From Pedobacter insulae (lineage in GTDB: Bacteria > Bacteroidota > Bacteroidia > Sphingobacteriales > Sphingobacteriaceae): a stretch of DNA of 64,000 nucleotides. The DNA lies in assembly GCF_900113525.1 (NCBI RefSeq), contig NZ_FOPP01000002.1, positions 186,001 through 250,000 of the forward strand, read 5' to 3'. The first letter of the stretch is position 1; each line of letters opens with the position of its first letter. This document shows, piece by piece, positions 17,242 through 26,180 of this stretch. The notes beneath the pieces were generated by a model. The model made no database searches. It was not told the origin of the DNA and worked only from the letters and a program-made list of their open reading frames with translations. The translations under genes were made by a program, and so were the position numbers.

Positions 17242-17953
17242 TGACGAAGCGTTAGCAAGGGATGTAGTTAAACATTATCTTAAAGATTATCCGAATATAG
17301 AAATTGTTGCAGAATGTTGTGATGGTTTTGAAGGATTAAAAGCGATTGCCCAACACAAACCAGACTTTATTTTTTTGGATATTCAAATGCCTAAGATCAG
17401 TGGATTTGAGATGCTGGAATTGGTAGAAAAGCATCCCGCCGTTATTTTTACCACTGCATTTGATGAGTATGCAATCAAAGCTTTTGAAGTTAATGCAGTA
17501 GATTACTTGCTCAAGCCTATTGAAAAATCCCGCTTTGATCAAGCGATGCAAAAACTACCGGCAAAGTTAGCGAATGAAGAAGGTAGCAGCGAGCTCCTGG
17601 AGACAGCCTCGTTATCTCCAGCGCAAAATAATCGCATCGTAGTGAAGAATGCTGGGGTAATTAAAATTATTCCGGTTAGTGAGCTAAATTATCTGGAAGC
17701 GGATGATGACTACGTAAAATTGAGCACCACTGAGGGGATTTTTCATAAAAATAAAACAATGAGTTTCTTTGAGCAAACTTTAGATCCTTCACAATTTATT
17801 AGAATTCATCGCTCATATATTATTAACCTGGCTCAGGTTACTAAAATAGAACTTAAAGAAAAAGATAGTTATGTGGTGCTGTTAAAATCGGGCATATGGC
17901 TACCCGTAAGTAAAACAGGATATGTGAAGTTGAAAACTTCCTTAGGACTTTAA
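17219..17953 (+). CDS. LytTR-family response regulator
   Basis: A 244-residue regulator with an N-terminal receiver (TILIDDEALARD, phospho-acceptor Asp54 in FLDIQMP, Lys in LLKPI) and a C-terminal LytTR DNA-binding domain (about residues 140-240, with LNYLEADDDYVKL and FIRIHRSYIINL). I start at the ATG at 17219, because this gives the normal receiver N-terminus; the frame is open further upstream, but that part only overlaps the kinase gene. The direct repeat at 15285-15314 is a candidate target. Confidence 0.93.
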   Translation: MIRTILIDDEALARDVVKHYLKDYPNIEIVAECCDGFEGLKAIAQHKPDFIFLDIQMPKISGFEMLELVEKHPAVIFTTAFDEYAIKAFEVNAVDYLLKPIEKSRFDQAMQKLPAKLANEEGSSELLETASLSPAQNNRIVVKNAGVIKIIPVSELNYLEADDDYVKLSTTEGIFHKNKTMSFFEQTLDPSQFIRIHRSYIINLAQVTKIELKEKDSYVVLLKSGIWLPVSKTGYVKLKTSLGL

Positions 17954-17971
17954 AATAATTCTATATCTTCC

Positions 17972-18002
17972 TTGCATTTATAAAAAAATCACGTTATATT
18001 TG
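17972..18002 (+). promoter_or_regulatory. rpmH promoter
   Basis: TTG (17972-17974), 20 bases, then TATATTTG (17995-18002) fits the Bacteroidota -33/-7 pattern. The same layout (cTTGCA, 20 bases, xATATTTGCA) recurs before the other ribosomal protein gene of this window at 57215-57245. The leader to the ATG is about 42 bases. Confidence 0.65.
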
Positions 18003-18044
18003 CACCTCTTATTTAAAAAACTCTAGTTAAGATATTATACAGTT

Positions 18045-18203
18045 ATGAAAAGAACATTCCAACCTTCGCAAAGAAAGAGAAGAAACAAACATGGCTTCCG
18101 CGAAAGAATGGCTACAGCAAACGGTAGAAGAGTATTAGCTTCTCGCCGTGCAAAAGGAAGAAAAAGATTATCAGTTTCTGACGAGCGTCGTCATAAAGCA
18201 TAA
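18045..18203 (+). CDS. rpmH: 50S ribosomal protein L34
   Basis: A 52-residue, very basic protein that begins [20 protein letters not shown], the classical L34 sequence, and continues with [20 protein letters not shown]. It is part of the large ribosomal subunit. rnpA follows 50 bases downstream, the usual bacterial order; a small hairpin lies between them. dnaA, which often lies next to rpmH, is not in this window. Confidence 0.98.
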   Translation: MKRTFQPSQRKRRNKHGFRERMATANGRRVLASRRAKGRKRLSVSDERRHKA

Positions 18204-18208
18204 TTTTT

Positions 18209-18230
18209 GGTTGTTGGCAGCCTAACAACC
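18209..18230 (+). other. Hairpin between rpmH and rnpA
   Basis: GGTTGTT (18209-18215) and AACAACC (18224-18230) form a 7-bp stem with an 8-base loop. There is no T-run, so it is more likely an mRNA processing or partial attenuation site that adjusts the rpmH/rnpA ratio than a full terminator. Confidence 0.4.
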
Positions 18231-18253
18231 GCTGCTTAATTACAATCAAAATC

Positions 18254-18649
18254 ATGAACACATTTAATAAAGAAGAACGGTTATGTAGTAAAAAGTCGCT
18301 AGACTTACTATTTAAGAACGGTTCTTCTTTTTTATTATATCCCTTCCGTGTTACTTACCTGTTCATTGATGAAGTACACCAATTTCCAGCTCAGGTGGTT
18401 ATTAATGTTGCCAAAAAACGTTATAAGCGTGCAGTAGATCGCAACCTTATTAAACGTCGAACCCGCGAAGCTTATCGTTTGCAAAAGGAATCGTTGTTGT
18501 ATTCACATTTGAATAACCAAAAAGATTTACTGTTACTTTCCTTACAATTTGTGGGAAAAGAAAAGTATGCATACGCTTTCTTTGAAAAGAAACTTGGCTT
18601 AGCGTTTAAGAAGTTAATTACTCAACTTAACAACGATGAAGTACATTAA
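18254..18649 (+). CDS. rnpA: Ribonuclease P protein component
   Basis: A 131-residue basic protein that binds RNase P RNA and helps it cleave tRNA 5' leaders. It begins with the family hallmark [20 protein letters not shown] and contains the RNR motif region [19 protein letters not shown]. Its end overlaps the start of yidD by 14 bases, so the two are translated together. Confidence 0.96.
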   Translation: MNTFNKEERLCSKKSLDLLFKNGSSFLLYPFRVTYLFIDEVHQFPAQVVINVAKKRYKRAVDRNLIKRRTREAYRLQKESLLYSHLNNQKDLLLLSLQFVGKEKYAYAFFEKKLGLAFKKLITQLNNDEVH

Positions 18650-18866
18650 ACTCCCTTTTACTTTATTGTTTTTAGGTATTATTCGTTTATATCAGCTATT
18701 GCTTTCTCCCTTATTAGGTGCAAGTTGCAGATTTACCCCAACCTGTTCTCAGTATGGTATAGAAGCCATTAAAAAACACGGTCCCTTTAAAGGGGGCTGG
18801 CTTACGCTAAAGCGCATCGGGAGCTGCCACCCCTGGGGTAGGCACGGTCACGATCCGGTTCCATAA
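18636..18866 (+). CDS. yidD: Membrane protein insertion efficiency factor YidD
   Basis: A 76-residue protein with an N-terminal amphipathic or hydrophobic helix ([20 protein letters not shown]) and the family core [19 protein letters not shown], then [15 protein letters not shown]. YidD supports YidC-dependent membrane protein insertion. It overlaps rnpA by 14 bases; yidC itself is not adjacent. Confidence 0.96.
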   Translation: MKYIKLPFTLLFLGIIRLYQLLLSPLLGASCRFTPTCSQYGIEAIKKHGPFKGGWLTLKRIGSCHPWGRHGHDPVP

Positions 18867-18907
18867 TTTAAAGAATTAGCTAATTAGCTAATTGGCTAAT
18901 TTGTAAT

Positions 18908-18915
18908 TATATTTG
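18908..18915 (+). promoter_or_regulatory. Candidate -7 element directly before tsaB
   Basis: TATATTTG matches TAnnTTTG but lies only 5 bases before the tsaB ATG at 18921, which would give an almost leaderless mRNA. No good -33 element is visible at the right distance; the upstream stretch is a short AGCTAATT/GGCTAATT direct repeat (18877-18901). Confidence 0.3.
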
Positions 18916-18920
18916 CCCAT

Positions 18921-19607
18921 ATGCCTACCATACTTCAAATTGAAACTGCTACCGAGGTTTGTGCCGTAGCGTTATCTATTAATGGAAAAACAGTTGTACA
19001 AAAAGAAGAAAGTGCTCAGAATATACATGCGGCCAAGCTAACTTTATTTATCAAAGAGGTAATGGAGGAAGCAAAATTAACATTCGAAAATTTAGATGCG
19101 ATTGCAGTGAGTAAAGGTCCGGGCTCTTACACCGGATTAAGGATAGGCGTGTCGACGGCAAAAGGTTTATGTTTTGCGCTTGACAAACCCCTAATTGCAA
19201 TCAATACCTTACTGATGATGGCCGATGGTTATTTGAAGCAAAATCCAGGTTACACAGGCCTGGTTTGTCCGATGATAGATGCAAGAAGAATGGAGGTATT
19301 TACTGCGGTATTTGATGCTGAACTGAACGAGGTAGAGGCAACGAATGCAAAAATCGTAGATGAAACTAGTTTTTCAGCACTGCTAGCCAACTATAAGATC
19401 GCATTTATCGGTAATGGGGCAGCGAAATGTAGTGCTGTAATCAACCATCCAAACGCCATATTTCTACCAGCCAATTTTAACTCCGCCAGTCACATGAGTA
19501 CTTTGGCGCACCTAAGTTTTGCGGATAAAAAGTTTGAAAACGTTGCTTACTTTGAGCCGTTTTATTTAAAAGATTTTGTTTTTACTACCCCTAAGAAAAA
19601 GAATTAA
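18921..19607 (+). CDS. tsaB: tRNA N6-threonylcarbamoyladenosine biosynthesis protein TsaB
   Basis: A 228-residue ASKHA-fold protein. It starts ILQIETATEVCAVALSING and contains VSKGPGSYTGLRIGVSTAKG, the TsaB signature. It partners with TsaD and TsaE to make t6A37 on ANN-decoding tRNAs; it is the structural partner and carries no complete active site. It converges with the next gene, the two stops overlapping by 4 bases. Confidence 0.95.
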   Translation: MPTILQIETATEVCAVALSINGKTVVQKEESAQNIHAAKLTLFIKEVMEEAKLTFENLDAIAVSKGPGSYTGLRIGVSTAKGLCFALDKPLIAINTLLMMADGYLKQNPGYTGLVCPMIDARRMEVFTAVFDAELNEVEATNAKIVDETSFSALLANYKIAFIGNGAAKCSAVINHPNAIFLPANFNSASHMSTLAHLSFADKKFENVAYFEPFYLKDFVFTTPKKKN

Positions 19608-21181
19608 TTTCCTATTTGCACTGTGTCTGTCACTTCCTCTTGCTTGTTTAAGAGTAACACATTACTTAAAAACTTGCCTTTATCTCCCGAAAGCTGGTAT
19701 GAAAAGGCTTCGAATGTGTTAAAACCGTCGCTAGCTTGATATTGCTTGTAATAAGAAGGTTTTAAATTCCTTCTAAAGATCGTATTGGAGTTTTTATTGT
19801 TAATGTAGAAGGAAATAGTAGCTGAGGATAATTGATCATTAAAATGCTGATACCCTTGGTCATTGATTAACAAATCATTATTCCGATAGTTATTCAAGAA
19901 AACCTGAATGCTACTGGGATAGTTCGCCATCACTAAATAATTATCTATGATCGTATAAAAAGGTTTTTCAAATTTTTTGAACGGTTCGCCGAAATAGGTA
20001 TAGGGGATGTTGGCTTCCCGGAAAACTTTAATGTCTGGCGCGTATTCGGTGCTTAAATCTAATAATAACTGACCTACTTTGTCGCCATTGCTCAAGGCGA
20101 TACCGCCAAATTTTTCACCTGTTGATAACTGAAAAGTTATAAATTGATTTTTAAAGTAGATCGGAAATATCTTTTCCAGGTCTAAGCCATATTTATTCGA
20201 AATATTTTCTTTGATTTTTAAAATGCGTTCACTCCCTTTTTGCGCTTCCAGCCATTTTAGCAGGTCAATATGCCAATTTTTATAATCGGTAACAGCGTAA
20301 GTGGTATAGTTAGCGGTTTTTTGAGGCAAGATATTATCAATTGTTATTTTTTGGCTTGGTAGATGGGTGAATAAGCTAAAATAACTATTGGTATTTCCTA
20401 GCTCGGTATTCCCATTAAACAATAATTTCTCCTTACTAAAGTTATAGCTTAATGTTGCATAACTACGCTGTTGATGTAGCACAGCTAGTTCACCACCACC
20501 ATTGTTATTTAATATATTTTTTAAAAACTTAGGAAGTACATCAAAGTTGAGGTAGAGGTTGGCCAAACTATTTTTGTTGTAACCACTATTGGCTTTCATG
20601 TAAGTCGCAAAACCGGAGTTCTTATTTGTTTTGGTGCCTATCGCTTTTTGAACCTGTTCGGCCGCATTGGAAATTGCCACCAGTTTATCTTTCACGCCAA
20701 TATAAACGCTGTTAGTGTCGGCAAAAGTAAGTTTGTATAACCCCATCATTGGCACTGGGTTTAATGCTTTTAAGGTAGGATTTGTTAAGAATTGCTGTAA
20801 ATCAAGTTCCTGTTTAACTTGCGTACATATTAGGAAATCAATTTGGTTCGTCGAATTAGGGATGAAGCCAATGTAGATTTTTTGGCCATCTAGTAAATCA
20901 GCTAGTTTGGGTTTGTTAAATAGGTTATCTTTTAATGACTTCAGCTGACTGGACTTTGTGGTACCTAAAATGCGTTGCAACAAATCCTGTCCGCTTAAAA
21001 TTTCATAAAAGCTTTTATCATGATCGAAACTATAAACTATTCCGGCATTAGCCGAAATGGCGTTTAATGAAAAATCATTCGCATTTGTACTTTGTTTGAG
21101 TTCGGAAAAATAGAGATAGCTCATCCCGATCATCCCAACTAATAAAATCCCAATTGTAGTTGTAATTTTGTTCATCCGCAT
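19604..21181 (-). CDS. Conserved hypothetical membrane-anchored periplasmic protein
   Basis: A 525-residue protein with one N-terminal membrane helix or signal anchor (TTIGILLVGMIGMSYLYFS) and a large mixed alpha/beta exported part without Cys-rich or catalytic motifs that I recognise. The pattern (repeated FYTIIDNYLVMAN, LYKLTFADTNSVYIGVKDK) is reminiscent of DUF3352-like proteins, which are built of two similar halves, but I cannot prove this. A TAAATTTG box at 21191-21198 (minus strand) is a candidate -7 element 10 bases before the ATG. Function unknown. Confidence 0.75.
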   Translation of the reverse strand: MRMNKITTTIGILLVGMIGMSYLYFSELKQSTNANDFSLNAISANAGIVYSFDHDKSFYEILSGQDLLQRILGTTKSSQLKSLKDNLFNKPKLADLLDGQKIYIGFIPNSTNQIDFLICTQVKQELDLQQFLTNPTLKALNPVPMMGLYKLTFADTNSVYIGVKDKLVAISNAAEQVQKAIGTKTNKNSGFATYMKANSGYNKNSLANLYLNFDVLPKFLKNILNNNGGGELAVLHQQRSYATLSYNFSKEKLLFNGNTELGNTNSYFSLFTHLPSQKITIDNILPQKTANYTTYAVTDYKNWHIDLLKWLEAQKGSERILKIKENISNKYGLDLEKIFPIYFKNQFITFQLSTGEKFGGIALSNGDKVGQLLLDLSTEYAPDIKVFREANIPYTYFGEPFKKFEKPFYTIIDNYLVMANYPSSIQVFLNNYRNNDLLINDQGYQHFNDQLSSATISFYINNKNSNTIFRRNLKPSYYKQYQASDGFNTFEAFSYQLSGDKGKFLSNVLLLNKQEEVTDTVQIGN

Positions 21182-21190
21182 CTTTCCTTA

Positions 21191-21198
21191 CAAATTTA
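21191..21198 (-). promoter_or_regulatory. Candidate -7 element for the 525-residue hypothetical gene
   Basis: On the minus strand this reads TAAATTTG, a match to TAnnTTTG, 9-10 bases before the start codon. No TTTG at a suitable distance upstream is obvious. Confidence 0.3.
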
Positions 21199-21269
21199 AT
21201 TTAATAGTTGAGATTAGCTCAGTTTATACGTGTATTTTCTTAAATTAGCATCTTTTATAGCCGAAACGT

Positions 21270-21656
21270 ATGAATAAACGAATTATTTTGACAGCTGCTT
21301 TTTTTGGGGCGATGGCGGTAGTTTTAGGAGCTTTTGGAGCACATAGCCTTAAGAAAATACTAGCAGCTGATTCTTTGGCGATTTGGCAAAAGGGAGTGGA
21401 ATATCAGTTTTATCACACCTTCGCACTGTTATATCTTTCAACCTTTGCCCGGTATAAACATAAATTAATTGGGTTATCCTTTGTGTTTTTTTCAGTTGGA
21501 ATTATTTTGTTCTCAGGTTCGCTCTATTATTTGTCGCTGAAAATCGCTTATAATTTACCTTTTACAACTATTTTAGGCCTCGTTACGCCAATTGGTGGCT
21601 TGTGTTTGATATTCGGCTGGATTTCTTTGTTTCTAGCAGCTTTACGGGATAAATAA
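21270..21656 (+). CDS. DUF423 (YgdD-like) inner-membrane protein
   Basis: A 128-residue protein with four predicted membrane helices. The N-terminus ILTAAFFGAMAVVLGAFGAH followed by WQKGVEYQFYHTFALL is the DUF423 signature. Function is not established for the family. Its stop overlaps the priA start by one base (TAATG), so the two genes are translationally coupled. Confidence 0.9.
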   Translation: MNKRIILTAAFFGAMAVVLGAFGAHSLKKILAADSLAIWQKGVEYQFYHTFALLYLSTFARYKHKLIGLSFVFFSVGIILFSGSLYYLSLKIAYNLPFTTILGLVTPIGGLCLIFGWISLFLAALRDK

Positions 21657-24133
21657 TGTTATTCGCGAACACATCGAACTATACTGAAAGAGAAACACTT
21701 TTTGTAGAAGTGATACTACCTTTATCATTAACGATAAATTATACTTACAGAGTTCCTTTTGAGCTCAATGAAAAAGTAGCTGTTGGCAAACGAGTAGTCA
21801 TCCAATTCGGAAAGCATAAAATTTATACGGCTTTAGTAAAAGCAATCGGACAAACACCGCCAGAATTTTATGAAGCGAAATATATTATAGACGTTGTTGA
21901 TGAAATTCCGGTAATTACCCCTAAGCAGTTTAAGTTTTGGGATTGGATTACGTCGTATTACCTCTGTAATGAAGGCGACGTAATGGCGGCGGCATTGCCT
22001 ACTGGTTTGAAACTAGCAAGTGAAACTATTTTAGTCTTAAGAGAAGAGTTGCCTGAAGAGTTAGAATTAACTGCGAAAGAAACGCTGATTTTGGAAGTGC
22101 TTTTAAAGCAACAGAGAATGAGCATTGATGAAGTTGTAACACTTTTAGGGCAGAAAACAGTTTACCCTACAATTAACTCTATGATAAGTAAAGAGTTAAT
22201 TTATATTGAGGAAGAGGTTGTCGAAAAATATAAGCCGCTGCTAAAGTCTTTTATTCGCCTCAATCCTTTTTATAAAGAAGAGGTGCATTTAAAAGAACTT
22301 TTCACCCTATTGGAAAAGGCTCCTAAACAACTTGATGCATTGTTGGCCTATCTACAAATAGCCAAAACCGAAACTGCAATCGCCAAACAGCGATTATTGG
22401 AATTAAGTGGGAGTGGACAAGCGGCATTAAAGGCTTTAGTTGAGAAAGAGGTTTTTATAGTTGAAAAGAAGCAGGTAAGCAGACTATCTGACTCAAAGGA
22501 CGAATTTGAAGTTAATTTTACCCTTAGTATAGCCCAACAAAATGCATTAAACGAAATTAAAGCCCAATTTTTGCAAAAAGATGTGGTGCTACTACACGGA
22601 ATAACGGCTTCAGGAAAAACACAGCTTTATATAAAGATAATTGAACAAGTGATTTCTGAGGGTGGACAAGTACTGTTTTTGCTGCCGGAAATTGCGCTTA
22701 CTACGCAAATTGTTGAAAGAATAAAATTGTATTTTGGGGATAAAATAGGTGTATACCACTCCAAATTTAACGATAACGAAAGAGTAGAAATTTGGAATAA
22801 AGTATTAAACGGCTCCTATCAGGTAGTGCTAGGAGCCAGGTCAGCTATTTTCTTGCCGTTTGGCGAGTTGAAGCTAGTTGTTGTTGATGAAGAACATGAA
22901 TCATCCTATAAACAACATGACCCTGCTCCAAGGTACCAGGCAAGAGATGCAGCAATTTATTTGGCACATCTGCATGATGCCAAAGTAGTTTTAGGCTCTG
23001 CGACACCCTCAATCGAAAGTTACTATAATGCAAGTTCCAACAAATACGGTTTGGTAAAACTGGAAGAAAGGTTCGGGGGTGTCCAATTACCCATCCAAGA
23101 AGTAGTAAGTATAGCTGAGGCAACCAAGCAGAAAAAGATGACTGCTTATTTTACAAGTGTTTTGTTAGCGCAAATGCAACTAGCACTTGAAAATAAGGAA
23201 CAAATTATTCTGTTTCAAAATCGAAGAGGATATGCAACGATCCTCATTTGTGCCACGTGTGGCTATGCTCCCAAATGCGTCAATTGTGATGTGAGCTTAA
23301 CTTTTCATAAAACCAGCGGGAAGCTCCACTGTCACTATTGTGGCTTTCATCAGAACAGCATAAATAGTTGTCCGGCTTGCGGCTCGGTACATATCGAGCA
23401 GAAAGGGTTTGGTACGGAAAGGATAGAGGAAGAACTGGCGCTCATTTTCCCGGATATTAAAATCGCCAGGCTAGATTTAGATAGCACTCGCTCTAAGAAC
23501 GGGATGCAGCAGCTCATTGCCGATTTTCAGGACAAAAAAACACAGGTTTTAATTGGTACGCAAATGGTGGCCAAAGGGCTTGATTTCGATAATGTGAGTT
23601 TAATAGGAGTAATTAACGCAGATACCTTGTTAAACTATCCTGATTTCAGGGCATTCGAAAGAAGTTATCAATTATTGGCACAGGTAGCCGGCAGGGCTGG
23701 CAGGCGAGAGAAGCAGGGAATGGCCATTATTCAAGCTTATAGTGATTCGCATCGTATTCTTAATCAGGTTCTTACCAATGATTATTTAGCCATGTATACT
23801 GATGAGCTCGAGGAGCGAAAAAAATACCTCTATCCACCCTTTGCACGCTTAATTTTTATCAACGTAAAACATAAGGATGCCAATGTACTAAATGTTGCCT
23901 CACAAGCTTTGGCCCAGGCCTTAAGGACACAGCTAGGTCATCGAATTTTAGGTCCGGAGCAACCGCTGGTGGCTAGAATAAGGAACTATTATTTAAAGCA
24001 AATTAGCGTAAAAGTTGAAAAAAACGCCCCTATACAAAAGGTAAAAAATGTTTTGAAAGAAACCATTGCTGAATTCAATACCCAAAAAGAATTTAAAAGT
24101 GTATGGGTGCAAATAGATGTGGACCCGTATTAA
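21656..24133 (+). CDS. priA: Primosomal protein N' (replication restart helicase)
   Basis: An 825-residue 3'-5' helicase that restarts stalled replication forks. Visible parts: an N-terminal 3'BD domain, Walker A GITASGKTQLY (about residue 315), the DEEH box in VVDEEHESSYKQHDPAPRY, the zinc-binding cysteines CATCGYAPKCVNCDVSL and CHYCG/CPACGS (about 535-585), and motifs V/VI (GTQMVAKGLDF, QVAGRAGRREKQG). All helicase motifs and eight Cys are present. The long distance of the helicase core from the N-terminus is normal for PriA. Confidence 0.97.
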   Translation: MLFANTSNYTERETLFVEVILPLSLTINYTYRVPFELNEKVAVGKRVVIQFGKHKIYTALVKAIGQTPPEFYEAKYIIDVVDEIPVITPKQFKFWDWITSYYLCNEGDVMAAALPTGLKLASETILVLREELPEELELTAKETLILEVLLKQQRMSIDEVVTLLGQKTVYPTINSMISKELIYIEEEVVEKYKPLLKSFIRLNPFYKEEVHLKELFTLLEKAPKQLDALLAYLQIAKTETAIAKQRLLELSGSGQAALKALVEKEVFIVEKKQVSRLSDSKDEFEVNFTLSIAQQNALNEIKAQFLQKDVVLLHGITASGKTQLYIKIIEQVISEGGQVLFLLPEIALTTQIVERIKLYFGDKIGVYHSKFNDNERVEIWNKVLNGSYQVVLGARSAIFLPFGELKLVVVDEEHESSYKQHDPAPRYQARDAAIYLAHLHDAKVVLGSATPSIESYYNASSNKYGLVKLEERFGGVQLPIQEVVSIAEATKQKKMTAYFTSVLLAQMQLALENKEQIILFQNRRGYATILICATCGYAPKCVNCDVSLTFHKTSGKLHCHYCGFHQNSINSCPACGSVHIEQKGFGTERIEEELALIFPDIKIARLDLDSTRSKNGMQQLIADFQDKKTQVLIGTQMVAKGLDFDNVSLIGVINADTLLNYPDFRAFERSYQLLAQVAGRAGRREKQGMAIIQAYSDSHRILNQVLTNDYLAMYTDELEERKKYLYPPFARLIFINVKHKDANVLNVASQALAQALRTQLGHRILGPEQPLVARIRNYYLKQISVKVEKNAPIQKVKNVLKETIAEFNTQKEFKSVWVQIDVDPY

Positions 24134-24810
24134 TTCTTGTCAATTAAATGGATTAGAATACCAAATGACATAGGATTTAACAAAAATTGCCATTTATTGT
24201 AATTTGTTTGCGTTCTCGTATTTGCAGCGTCTTGGAGTATAATTTCCTGCCTTTCATAAGAATAATAAAAATCTACATTTGTTTCTGCAAAAATAGAAAC
24301 TTGTTTTACAGGCGTAAATTTAATGCCCATAATCGGACTAATCATAAAGCCGGTTTTATCCGCGTCTACATTGTAGGGAGTTGCCTTTGCTATGCCATTG
24401 GTTGATTTCACCTCTCCGGTAAAATTATTAGTTCTAAAACCTATATCAGAGCCAAAATAGGGTTGGATTTTGGCATAATTGATGTTCTTTTCAAAGCCGA
24501 TTTTAAAAGAATAATCTGTATTATAGCCTTTAGCCAGCTCGCAATTCGCACATGAGTTGTAAAAAGAGATAGGTTTTCTATAGTAGTTCGCATTAATTCT
24601 ATAGTTAATCTGATTGTCGTTGAATTTAATGATCAATCCATTAAGGTAAACATGTTCGTAAGCCTGCGCATTAGTTTGATTCAAGATCTTAGGCATCTGA
24701 ACAATACTGTACCCCCTTAAGCCGACACTGTAACTGTAATCTCCCTCAACCTGTGAAAATGCAGGATGAAAACAGCTAACTAATAAAAAGCAATAAATTA
24801 TTCTCCTCAT
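24130..24810 (-). CDS. Putative outer-membrane beta-barrel protein
   Basis: A 226-residue exported protein with a signal peptide (YCFLLVSCFHPAFSQ) and alternating amphipathic strands (YSYSVGLRGYSIVQMP, IQPYFGSDIGFRTNN, KQVSIFAETNVDFYYSYE) that fit an eight-stranded barrel. Two Cys form a CANCE pair near residue 85. No family specific motif recognised; function unknown. It overlaps the end of priA by 4 bases on the other strand. Confidence 0.7.
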   Translation of the reverse strand: MRRIIYCFLLVSCFHPAFSQVEGDYSYSVGLRGYSIVQMPKILNQTNAQAYEHVYLNGLIIKFNDNQINYRINANYYRKPISFYNSCANCELAKGYNTDYSFKIGFEKNINYAKIQPYFGSDIGFRTNNFTGEVKSTNGIAKATPYNVDADKTGFMISPIMGIKFTPVKQVSIFAETNVDFYYSYERQEIILQDAANTRTQTNYNKWQFLLNPMSFGILIHLIDKN

Positions 24811-24946
24811 AACCGCAATTAAAACCTTATCTAAAATAGAAATTTATTTCCATTAGTATTGAAACTTAATTATTTAAACATTCAAGGGAGAATTGTTAGG
24901 AATAAATAGGCTTAGATATGCAGTTAAAAAGCTATTTTTGGACGTA

Positions 24947-25603
24947 ATGGCTTATAAGTTTATAGATAATTATCGGGAGCGAGGCGCAAGGAAAAAGTTA
25001 GTCGTTTTGCTTAGAGAAAGGGGCATCGCAGATGAAAGAGTATTAAAGGCAATTGGCAAAGTGCCGCGTCATTTTTTCTTCGACGAAACTTTTTGGAACC
25101 AGGCATATAAAGACATTGCCTTTCCGATTGGGGATGGACAAACAATTTCACAACCTTATACCGTTGCTTACCAAACTGAACTGTTGCATATTCAGAAAGG
25201 AGATGTAGTATTGGAGATTGGTACAGGCTCCGGATATCAAACATGCATTCTAATGGAGCTGGGAGCAACAGTATATACTATCGAGCGTCAGCCAAGTATT
25301 TATAGCCATACGCTTAAAGTATTGCCTGGTATGGGCTATAAAGCAAATTTCTTTCTCGGCGACGGGTCCAAAGGAATCGAAAAGCATGCGCCTTATGATA
25401 AAATTATCGTCACTGCCGGTGCCCCATTTGTGCCAGAAATACTTTTAAAACAATTAAAAATCGGCGGTATTTTAGTTATTCCAGTGGGCGATGAGAAATC
25501 TCAAAAAATGATCACGGTTATCCGGGTTAGTGAAAACGATTATGATAAAATAGAATTAGATACGTTTAGATTTGTTCCCCTGGTAGGAGATCAGGCCTGG
25601 TAA
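24947..25603 (+). CDS. pcm: Protein-L-isoaspartate O-methyltransferase
   Basis: A 218-residue SAM-dependent methyltransferase that repairs isoaspartyl residues in aged proteins. Motifs: PRHFFF and DGQTISQPYTVAYQTELL before the core, SAM-binding VLEIGTGSGYQTCIL, and the post-motif region YDKIIVTAGAP. The frame is open from a TTG at 24893, but I start at the ATG at 24947 (MAYKFIDNYRERGARKK), which gives the usual family length and N-terminus. Confidence 0.93.
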   Translation: MAYKFIDNYRERGARKKLVVLLRERGIADERVLKAIGKVPRHFFFDETFWNQAYKDIAFPIGDGQTISQPYTVAYQTELLHIQKGDVVLEIGTGSGYQTCILMELGATVYTIERQPSIYSHTLKVLPGMGYKANFFLGDGSKGIEKHAPYDKIIVTAGAPFVPEILLKQLKIGGILVIPVGDEKSQKMITVIRVSENDYDKIELDTFRFVPLVGDQAW

Positions 25604-25607
25604 TGAA

Positions 25608-26057
25608 CTAAATTTTCATCGCACGATCCATCTCCCGTTTACTTTCACGATCTTTAATGCTATCTCTTTTATCGAATTCTTTTTTACCTTGAGCTAAGGC
25701 AATTTCAATTTTGGCAAATCCTCTTTCGTTGGTGAAAATTCTCAAAGGAACAATTGTGTATCCCTTTTCTTCGCCTTTTACCTTTAACTTTTTAAGTTCT
25801 TTCTTTTTTAGAAGTAAAACCCGATCCCTTTTAATGTCGTGGTGATGAAATGAACTGTGGCTATACTCGGAAATATGCAAATTCCGAACGTATAAAGTAT
25901 TGCCAATAAACATACAAAAGGCATCTGTCATATTTGCTTTGCCTTGTCTAATCGCTTTAATTTCAGTGCCTAATAAAGCTATCCCTGCAACAAAACTTTC
26001 TAGTACATGGTAGTCAAAATATGCTCTCTTGTTCTTTATCTGGATATCGTTAGCCAT
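25608..26057 (-). CDS. smpB: SsrA-binding protein (trans-translation)
   Basis: A 149-residue RNA-binding protein that brings tmRNA to stalled ribosomes. The family core is visible: NKRAYFDYHVLESFVAGIAL, GTEIKAIRQGKANMTDAFC, RDRVLLLKKKELKKL, and the basic C-terminal tail with DKRDSIKDRESKREMDRA that enters the decoding centre. tmRNA (ssrA) itself was not found in the window. It converges with pcm, 4 bases apart. Confidence 0.97.
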   Translation of the reverse strand: MANDIQIKNKRAYFDYHVLESFVAGIALLGTEIKAIRQGKANMTDAFCMFIGNTLYVRNLHISEYSHSSFHHHDIKRDRVLLLKKKELKKLKVKGEEKGYTIVPLRIFTNERGFAKIEIALAQGKKEFDKRDSIKDRESKREMDRAMKI

Positions 26058-26133
26058 AAAACAAATATCGGTAATTCTTTTTAATCATGCATCAGTTAAA
26101 GAATAATTAGAAATAAATATCTCTAAATATTTT

Positions 26134-26149
26134 TTTAGATTAATCTAAA
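26134..26149. promoter_or_regulatory. DtxR/MntR-type operator upstream of the TonB-dependent receptor
   Basis: TTTAGATTAATCTAAA is a perfect 16-bp palindrome (TTTAGA-TTAA-TCTAAA) ending 5 bases before a -7 element. The same half-sites with 4-base spacing occur in front of the DtxR-family regulator gene at 29040-29055. The form resembles known MntR/DtxR boxes (TTTAGGTTAACCTAAA-like). Confidence 0.75.
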
Positions 26150-26153
26150 TTTA

Positions 26154-26161
26154 TATTTTTG
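26154..26161 (+). promoter_or_regulatory. -7 element of the TonB-dependent receptor gene
   Basis: TATTTTTG matches TAnnTTTG, 19 bases before the ATG at 26181 and 5 bases after the palindromic operator. A repressor bound to the operator would block the spacer between -33 and -7. Confidence 0.5.
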
Positions 26162-26180
26162 TTTAACTAATTCATATACC

